Source of the DNA: Bacteroidales bacterium
GTDB taxonomy: Bacteria > Bacteroidota > Bacteroidia > Bacteroidales > VadinHA17
NCBI GenBank assembly: GCA_003518245.1
Contig: DOZA01000158.1
Coordinates: forward strand, 1 to 12,537
Length of the DNA: 12,537 nucleotides
Reading direction: 5' to 3'
Shown here piece by piece: positions 7,435-12,537 of this stretch. The notes beneath the pieces were generated by a model, which was given only the letters and a program-made list of their open reading frames with translations, did no database searches and was not told the DNA's origin. Position numbers and translations under genes: made by a program. Within the stretch, counting starts at the first letter, position 1, and every line of letters starts with the position of its first letter.

Positions 7435-10400
7435 TTATTTTTCAGATGTATCGATCAGTATAATACTGTCGAATCCCAGGCCTGCCAGTTCGGGATAATA
7501 CCTGTATGTCTCGTCAGGGGTGAAGAAACCTGTAACAATAACCCTGTAATAATCCCATTGCTGAACTATTTCAACGGGTAGGTTAAGTTTATTTTCAATC
7601 TTTCTCTTTGCCCTCATTGCCTGTGTGCGTTTGGAGTATACGGCTACCTGTAATGAGTAATGTGGTTCATTAAATTTCAGTTCTTCTTTTTTCAGGGTAG
7701 TATCGGCTTTAACCGTTTCAAGCCTGGGTTTTATGATATCTGCAGGTATAGCCTGCTCACGTACTGTACGGGCTGTGTCAAGTGGTATTTCCTTAACGGG
7801 TATTATCCATATATCATCAACACCGAGTATGCCAAGTGCGGGTATAGTATTTTCCAGGTCTTCTCTTGAGTCAAACCCGCTAACCCTGACCTTGTGATAT
7901 CCATCTTCATTCACAATTACAAGTTTTTTACCCAGGGTGAAAGATAGTTTTTCGACCAGTGCTTTTGCAAACTCTTCATTCCTGAAGGCCCCTATCTGTA
8001 TTGACAAATCAGCCGGGATAACTGGCAGTTCACCTCCAATAACATTTTCGGTAACCTGTAATACTGAATCTTTAACCTCTTTAATCAGTAGCTGCTGCTG
8101 TTTGGCCTTGAGACTGATCACCCAGAACACCCTTATGCCAATACCTTCGAGTATTTCGATATTTCTGTCTACTTCTTCCCTGTCCTTAAGTTCCAGTATC
8201 CTGACTTTATAAAACTCGCCTTCCCTTACAATCTCCACTTCCTTGTTCAGCATACGTTCCAGCGATGCCCTCATAATATCAGCATAGCGTTTCTGGACAA
8301 AAGCACCCAGCTGTATTGCCCAGCTGTCTTCTGATATCGTAATAAGTTCTTCGACAACTTCGTGTATAACAGTATATACACTGTCAACCTGGATTATCGG
8401 TTCTTTTACAGTAACGGTATCAGCTTCTGCAGTATCAGCACTTATCATTGTAAGGTTAAAATTAAGACCCCCGACAATATCCCCATCCAGTGTTTTCTTT
8501 ATCTCAAACCCTATAGTGTCAGGCTCAGATAACATCCCTAGCTTACTAAGCTGGGCAGTATCAACCATAACAAGATAATTACCCGGGCTAAGACCAAAAT
8601 AGCTATAATAACCATCAGATTCTGTTAGTGCACTTGCTATATGCCTGTTGTTTTCGTTGTAGTATTTTACAATTATGCGTCCCAGACCTCGCAATGCGCC
8701 ATCCCTGTCAACTTTCGCGTATCCTGCTGCCTCGCCTGCTACTGTTACAGGAATATCTACGGTCTTCATAATATTGGGATCTACCTTTACGCTTAGACTT
8801 TCAAAAGGCAATCGCCAGGCAATATTATAGAAACTGTTGGGGTCGAGCTCAATGAAACATGTTGTATATGGTTCGAGTCCGAGAATAGCTATTAATGTAT
8901 CTTTTTCTGACTTATCCACCCGTCCGCCATTTGCATGCAGGTTGAGGCCCGGAGCGGCGTCTTCACCTGGATCTCTTTTACCGTTTGCATTATAATCCAG
9001 GAAGGGTTTGATTATTATCCCTCCTTTTCCCACGCTGGGCCTGTTATCTCCCCTGAAATACCTGTTTCTACTATCATTTATGATACTTCCTCTTGCATAC
9101 TGAACAAGCGTTGTGACATTACCTGAGTGTCTTGCTGTGGCCCCGGCCTGTGCAAAAGCGAAGTTATACCTCAGTCCAAGCTGCCCCATATTCATATTAC
9201 TCCTGAAATCCTTTTCAAGAGACAGATTAAGAAATGCATTATCAAGCAGGTTTTTCTCAATCTTAAGTTTTGCTGAAAGAAATTCTTTCTGGGTATACCC
9301 ATACTGGGCCTGAGGCATTAAGGTCAAACGCCCGGGCAACCTGAATGCCATTGACAGGTTACTGTAAATATAAGGGTCTGAACGGTCTAAGAAAATTGCA
9401 TAAGTGGTAAGGTTTGTGCTGAGACCAAAGAATGAGCCGGAGAACATCCATTCTCCGGTGGTGTATTTAGATGCGGGCAATACCAGCTGGTTTATGCTTA
9501 TCCTGTTATATGAAGAGAATTTGCCTATGCGCAGGGGCAGTGAAATAACCAGTTTACGTTCTTCAAGGTAATTAAAATAAATTGCTTCCTGGTCTTTGTC
9601 ATAGATACTATACTTAAGATCGAATTGAAGGTTTGACGGCAGGCGGTAAGTAAGCGCACCACCGGCCTTTACTTTATGAATATACTCACCTGTAATAAGT
9701 AGATTATTTGTAATCCTTACCGAACTGTTTACATAAGGCATGAAGGGAGATGATGAAACGGATGACAGGTATTCAAAACCTGCACCTACAGTAACACGTT
9801 CTGACAGGCCGTAGTTGAGGCTGGTGCGGCCAAACTTACTGGCTTTGCCATCCTCAACAATGCCTGCACTGACAGTATATTCCATTGTTCCTGACGGAAG
9901 GTAATTAAATGGGATACTAATATTTTGTTCACTAGTCTTTTCTTCGCCCCAGGGCCCGAAAAATTTAAGCTTAACAATCGTATTGCCATATACAAGAGGT
10001 ACTTCAAAAGAAAAGAAACCGGAAGCATCAGCCTTAACATAGTCAACCAGCACATTGTTGACATACAGTTCTACTATCCAGCCGGGTTCAGTACGGTCAC
10101 TGAGGGTATATGTTCCGAACGAACGCCTGAAAGTGGTTGGTGTATTAGTTAGCTGAACACCCACAACAGGATTGAATATTGTGGAGTGCGAATATGTTGG
10201 TATCTTACCTGCTTTGACCTGGCGAAGGAGGTTATGATCATTATTAACATATCTCCAGAGGTAATGTTGTTGTCTTTCTGTAAAAGGCTGGCGGCTATCA
10301 TAGTATAAAGAAGCAGTTGCTTCTCCGCCAGCTATCATAGATCCAAGGGTAAGATTAAGCCGGGCATCAGCAGGTCCGTTTATTTGCTCAGTTACAATGG

Positions 10401-11046
10401 CAGACCAGTCGGCCATCCCGAATTTGAAAAGGGGATATGTCCTGTCTATAACAGTATCAGCCTCTGCTTCACCTGTTTTCAACCTTTTGAGGTTCCTGCG
10501 TATCTCTTCCTGCCGCATTTCACGTATGAGAGGTACCTCCAGCTGTGTCTCCACCCTTACTGACAAAGCGCGGAAATTGAAAATACACTCGAGCCCGAAT
10601 ATATTACCGAAATATTGTGATTTAAGGTATAGATCAGACTCGGTCATAATTATATCTCCCGGCAAAATGTCATATATTTTATCAGTATAGTAAACCTTAT
10701 TGTCAAGGCTGCTAACCTTGTATTCAGCATCGGGGCTAATAAAAAATCCTGTAACATATTCAAGATTGGAAGAAGGGGTGCTCTTGATCTTAAGGAAATT
10801 GAACAGGTCTAAAATTGACAGGTATATTTCCTTTCCTTTAATCACAGCATCGATCTCAGTTCCACCCACTCTCTGTACCTCAAGGGTTACTGATAATTCA
10901 TAATATTCATCTTTATCCTGTGCTGTAAGAGAGGTGCTTATAAGAAGAAGAGAAAGAGAAAGACAAAGCAGAGAAGGTAAGAAATTGAGAGAGGGCGAAA
11001 GTATGCCTTTTAAAATTAATGGTCTACATACTTTGCTCACTTTCAT
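7435..11046 (-). CDS. Usher-like outer-membrane protein with three SPOR domains
   Basis: Predicted outer-membrane pilus usher of 1203 residues with an added peptidoglycan-binding tail. A long signal peptide (1 to about 43, ending SLTAQ) is followed by an N-terminal domain (about 48-165) and beta-barrel strands (about 205-670). The segment 321-395 carries ELYVNN, a SGFFSFEVP motif, G-N-T-I-V-K-L-K and then IPFNYLPSGTMEYTVSAG, closely paralleling the plug and following strand of FimD-type ushers (PGPF motif, then YSVTAG). Residues about 675-770 contain FLDYNANGKRDPGE and a LDPNSF...WRLPFE segment like usher C-terminal domains; 772-829 is a carboxypeptidase-regulatory-like beta domain (GYAKVDRDG to SPGNYLVMVD). 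Three SPOR repeats follow at about 906-980, 1013-1087 and 1128-1201, each with a (I/L)Q(L/I/V)(G/A)(A/V)(F/Y) opening and a Y-x-(K/R)-V core. SPOR domains bind denuded glycan strands in known proteins. The gene starts 28 bases after the DUF4402 stop, behind a strong Shine-Dalgarno. The usher assignment is by motif, not alignment; another barrel-plus-SPOR protein is possible. Confidence 0.82.
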   Translation of the reverse strand: MKVSKVCRPLILKGILSPSLNFLPSLLCLSLSLLLISTSLTAQDKDEYYELSVTLEVQRVGGTEIDAVIKGKEIYLSILDLFNFLKIKSTPSSNLEYVTGFFISPDAEYKVSSLDNKVYYTDKIYDILPGDIIMTESDLYLKSQYFGNIFGLECIFNFRALSVRVETQLEVPLIREMRQEEIRRNLKRLKTGEAEADTVIDRTYPLFKFGMADWSAIVTEQINGPADARLNLTLGSMIAGGEATASLYYDSRQPFTERQQHYLWRYVNNDHNLLRQVKAGKIPTYSHSTIFNPVVGVQLTNTPTTFRRSFGTYTLSDRTEPGWIVELYVNNVLVDYVKADASGFFSFEVPLVYGNTIVKLKFFGPWGEEKTSEQNISIPFNYLPSGTMEYTVSAGIVEDGKASKFGRTSLNYGLSERVTVGAGFEYLSSVSSSPFMPYVNSSVRITNNLLITGEYIHKVKAGGALTYRLPSNLQFDLKYSIYDKDQEAIYFNYLEERKLVISLPLRIGKFSSYNRISINQLVLPASKYTTGEWMFSGSFFGLSTNLTTYAIFLDRSDPYIYSNLSMAFRLPGRLTLMPQAQYGYTQKEFLSAKLKIEKNLLDNAFLNLSLEKDFRSNMNMGQLGLRYNFAFAQAGATARHSGNVTTLVQYARGSIINDSRNRYFRGDNRPSVGKGGIIIKPFLDYNANGKRDPGEDAAPGLNLHANGGRVDKSEKDTLIAILGLEPYTTCFIELDPNSFYNIAWRLPFESLSVKVDPNIMKTVDIPVTVAGEAAGYAKVDRDGALRGLGRIIVKYYNENNRHIASALTESDGYYSYFGLSPGNYLVMVDTAQLSKLGMLSEPDTIGFEIKKTLDGDIVGGLNFNLTMISADTAEADTVTVKEPIIQVDSVYTVIHEVVEELITISEDSWAIQLGAFVQKRYADIMRASLERMLNKEVEIVREGEFYKVRILELKDREEVDRNIEILEGIGIRVFWVISLKAKQQQLLIKEVKDSVLQVTENVIGGELPVIPADLSIQIGAFRNEEFAKALVEKLSFTLGKKLVIVNEDGYHKVRVSGFDSREDLENTIPALGILGVDDIWIIPVKEIPLDTARTVREQAIPADIIKPRLETVKADTTLKKEELKFNEPHYSLQVAVYSKRTQAMRAKRKIENKLNLPVEIVQQWDYYRVIVTGFFTPDETYRYYPELAGLGFDSIILIDTSEK
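7444..8331 (-). repeat. Triple SPOR-domain block in the usher-like protein
   Basis: Three diverged protein-level repeats of about 75 residues occupy the last quarter of the gene, approximately 8331-8107, 8010-7786 and 7665-7444. They share an opening such as WAIQLGAF, LSIQIGAF and YSLQVAVY, a central FYKVRI, YHKVRV or YYRVIV, and a closing strand (VFWVIS, IWIIPV, SIILID). Linkers of roughly 32-40 residues with VKD/VKE/VKADTT sequences separate them. The similarity is visible in protein but not as near-identical DNA, so the triplication is old or the domains have been under separate selection. Confidence 0.85.
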
Positions 11047-11050
11047 TATT

Positions 11051-11056
11051 CCTCCC
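11051..11056 (-). promoter_or_regulatory. Strong Shine-Dalgarno before usher start
   Basis: GGGAGG on the minus strand lies four bases before the ATG at 11046. It is a near-perfect anti-16S match, stronger than at the other starts here, several of which have no recognisable site (DUF5107, kinase and the 145-residue fragment). It supports this Met as the usher start despite the long signal peptide that results. Spacing is slightly short. Confidence 0.6.
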
Positions 11057-11074
11057 GCGGTTTATTAAGGGTAA

Positions 11075-11590
11075 TTATTCCCGGACAAATGTAACATCAT
11101 AGGTGCCGCTATAAGTACCAGGCGGATTAGCTGCGGTGCTACCAATGGTAATTGTTCCTCCAATATATAAAAGATTTGGATTAGGTGTTGTTGTTACGAA
11201 GGGTGAAGACGGATCAGAACTACCTATTGTAAGGGTTATTGATCCGCCATTGCTTCCGGTTAATATAGCGTCAGGTCCGTTAAGGATGGAAATAACAGTC
11301 CCTGGATTAGCTATTATCTCATATAGGGTTGGGAAAAATGGATATCCAAGGCCAAGTAAAATGACATCACCTGTTGATGATCTTAATCCTGTCGGAGATA
11401 CAGTAACAGTGCCACCAACGACACCGTGCGTAAAAGCGCCAAAGGTGAGCTGCTGGGCAGTGACAGTAACAATAATAGGTCGTGGTGGGGGCTCCTGACC
11501 AAAGGTGTCTATTGATACCAAAGACAGGAAAAGTAACAGGACAAATATTATCCCGGTACGGTAATGATATTTATTACATACTTCTCTCAT
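11075..11590 (-). CDS. DUF4402 pilin-like secreted protein
   Basis: Small exported beta protein of 171 residues. The signal peptide covers 1 to about 32 (GIIFVLLLFLSLVS, cleavage near DTFGQ). The mature chain begins PPPRPIIVTVTAQQLTFGAF (35-54), the typical first strand of DUF4402 proteins (ITVT...L.FG), continues through VVGGTVTVSPTGLRSSTGDV (57-76), a strand that matches the family's GTVTI.P.G.R...G pattern, and ends PPGTYSGTYDVTFVRE (156-171), again the typical closing strand. Known of the family: DUF4402 proteins resemble chaperone-usher pilins and often lie by fimbrial assembly genes. Its start ATG shares one base with the TGA of the preceding gene (TGATG), so translation is probably coupled, and the usher-like gene follows 28 bases later. 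I infer it is a secreted structural subunit assembled by that usher. The mature protein contains no Cys or Lys. Confidence 0.85.
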   Translation of the reverse strand: MREVCNKYHYRTGIIFVLLLFLSLVSIDTFGQEPPPRPIIVTVTAQQLTFGAFTHGVVGGTVTVSPTGLRSSTGDVILLGLGYPFFPTLYEIIANPGTVISILNGPDAILTGSNGGSITLTIGSSDPSSPFVTTTPNPNLLYIGGTITIGSTAANPPGTYSGTYDVTFVRE

Positions 11591-12537
11591 CAGTTTCCGA
11601 CAAATATTTTCCTCGAGCTGGATCTTGTGCCCGACCTGTAGTTAACAATATAAATACCTTTATACCGGGGAGCTTTAAACTCATAATAACCGGCTTGTCT
11701 TATTACCTGTTTAAATACCAGCTGGCCGGTAAGGTTAAAAACAGATAATATCCCTTCTTCACCAAAAACATCATATATATTGGTTTTAAGTAGCTCATTT
11801 GAACTGTAGATTTCGAAAATAACATCAGGTAATGACGCTTCAGGGATATCAGTGGTAATACTCATTATCTCAAGAAAAAACCTGTTATGATATTCTCCCA
11901 CATCAAGATTGACACTGAAGTTTGAGTCATCCTCAAGCAAATACCTGTTTCCTGTCAGGCTATCATGAATGTAAATGTTGTTGGAAGGGAAATAGTCGTC
12001 GTTATAAAGCAAAGCGAAACTAATACTTCCACTACGGTTGATCTTTAATCCAAGAGGTATTCGTAAAGGCAGATCAAAAAATAGCGAAATAGCATTTATT
12101 GATAGCTTTTTACCATCCGGAAGTGTTGTATAAAGATTTGGAACGTTAAAATCAGTGTTCAATATCTTAAGAGCATCAAAATCAGAGTCGAATGATTGAG
12201 ATGCAAATTGATGAAGGTAAAATACCATGGGATCGGTACTGTTATTGTCGTCATCAAATTTCGTTGCTATTCGAATAAGTGGAGGTGATTCTTTTGCTGA
12301 TTCGTTTAAATTTAATGATTTGGTAAAGGTCTGAGTCTGGTCGGTAAGCCTTACGCTGTTATTCATTCCCAGGGTACCTGTAACGGGGTATGCGCTATCG
12401 GACACATGTACGAAGAATCCCTGCATTGATGGTATTATATTGGAGACTATACCATCGCTCGACACACCGCTTATATATGAACTATAGGTACCACCGTATT
12501 GATCAGTTGCACTGGCCTTAAAAAAATATACAGCATC
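11590..12537 (-). CDS. C-terminal part of a T9SS-exported protein
   Basis: Partial gene: the frame is open to the window edge, giving 315 visible residues with the start lying beyond 12537. A GTG at 12465 is internal and gives no signal peptide, so it is not taken as the start. Visible content begins DAVYFFKASATDQYGGTYSS, then IIPSMQGFFVHVS with GTLGMNNSVRLTD, a beta-domain region common just before sorting domains in Bacteroidota secreted proteins. The last 75 or so residues, from about 11820, are a type A T9SS C-terminal domain (LSVFNLTGQLVFKQVI, then YKGIYIVNYRSGTRSSSRKIFVGN in overlapping form), which directs passage through the type IX system and surface attachment. The N-terminal function is unseen. 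The stop overlaps the DUF4402 start by one base, placing it at the head of the visible operon with the pilin-like and usher-like genes. Confidence 0.88.
   Translation of the reverse strand, partial: DAVYFFKASATDQYGGTYSSYISGVSSDGIVSNIIPSMQGFFVHVSDSAYPVTGTLGMNNSVRLTDQTQTFTKSLNLNESAKESPPLIRIATKFDDDNNSTDPMVFYLHQFASQSFDSDFDALKILNTDFNVPNLYTTLPDGKKLSINAISLFFDLPLRIPLGLKINRSGSISFALLYNDDYFPSNNIYIHDSLTGNRYLLEDDSNFSVNLDVGEYHNRFFLEIMSITTDIPEASLPDVIFEIYSSNELLKTNIYDVFGEEGILSVFNLTGQLVFKQVIRQAGYYEFKAPRYKGIYIVNYRSGTRSSSRKIFVGN
11593..11820 (-). other. Type IX secretion C-terminal sorting domain
   Basis: Protein-level signal at the end of the partial gene. It has the standard order of a type A domain: a strand with VFNLTGQLV, a hydrophobic turn with GYYEF, the KGIYIV strand and a basic closing strand RKIFVGN. 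It is the most direct evidence in the window that the host encodes T9SS and is therefore Bacteroidota. Confidence 0.88.

Noticed and set aside
11136..11498. Plus-strand open frame of 120 residues
   Set aside because: It lies opposite the DUF4402 gene, has low-complexity Val/Pro-rich sequence and no recognisable domain; it is a shadow frame.
11590..12465. A complete 291-residue gene starting at GTG 12465
   Set aside because: The frame stays open for 24 more codons to the window edge, and a T9SS cargo needs a signal peptide, which is absent at this GTG.

Overview
The window reads as a chromosomal piece of a Bacteroidota bacterium, probably Bacteroidales or a close marine/anaerobic relative. 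The evidence is a type IX secretion (T9SS) C-terminal sorting domain, a DUF4402 protein, a DUF5107-TPR protein, a Bacteroidetes-style esterase with an N-terminal E-set domain, a moderately AT-rich base composition, and mostly weak Shine-Dalgarno sequences. Every gene I support lies on the minus strand, so transcription runs from high to low coordinates. There are no RNA genes, insertion sequences or CRISPR arrays that I can see.

Region A (12537 to 7435) looks like a surface-structure operon. It opens with the C-terminal part of a T9SS-exported protein that runs off the window edge. Its stop codon overlaps by one base the start of a 171-residue DUF4402 (pilin-like) protein. A strong Shine-Dalgarno 28 bases further on precedes a 1203-residue outer-membrane protein. 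That protein has the architecture of a chaperone-usher pilus usher (N-terminal domain, beta-barrel with plug-like segment, C-terminal beta domains) followed by three SPOR repeats, which in other proteins bind peptidoglycan. I consider this usher-SPOR fusion, paired with a DUF4402 subunit candidate and a T9SS cargo gene, the most interesting content. No periplasmic chaperone gene is visible.

Region B (7434 to 6113) holds a perfect 32-bp palindrome of a recurrent-looking type, then a lipoprotein serpin with an intact-looking inhibitory hinge and a reactive loop whose counted P1-P1' is Thr-Ala. It may be co-transcribed with region A.

Region C (5987 to 45) has a carbohydrate-metabolism flavour: a secreted 1112-residue DUF5107-TPR protein, a decayed stretch and a PfkB-family sugar kinase. 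The decayed stretch contains a signal-less 145-residue beta-domain fragment. It abuts, in frame across a single TGA, an esterase gene that has lost its N-terminus and an internal block including the expected oxyanion-hole region, with a frame change at the deletion point. A 371-base AT-rich gap separates the DUF5107 gene from this wreckage.
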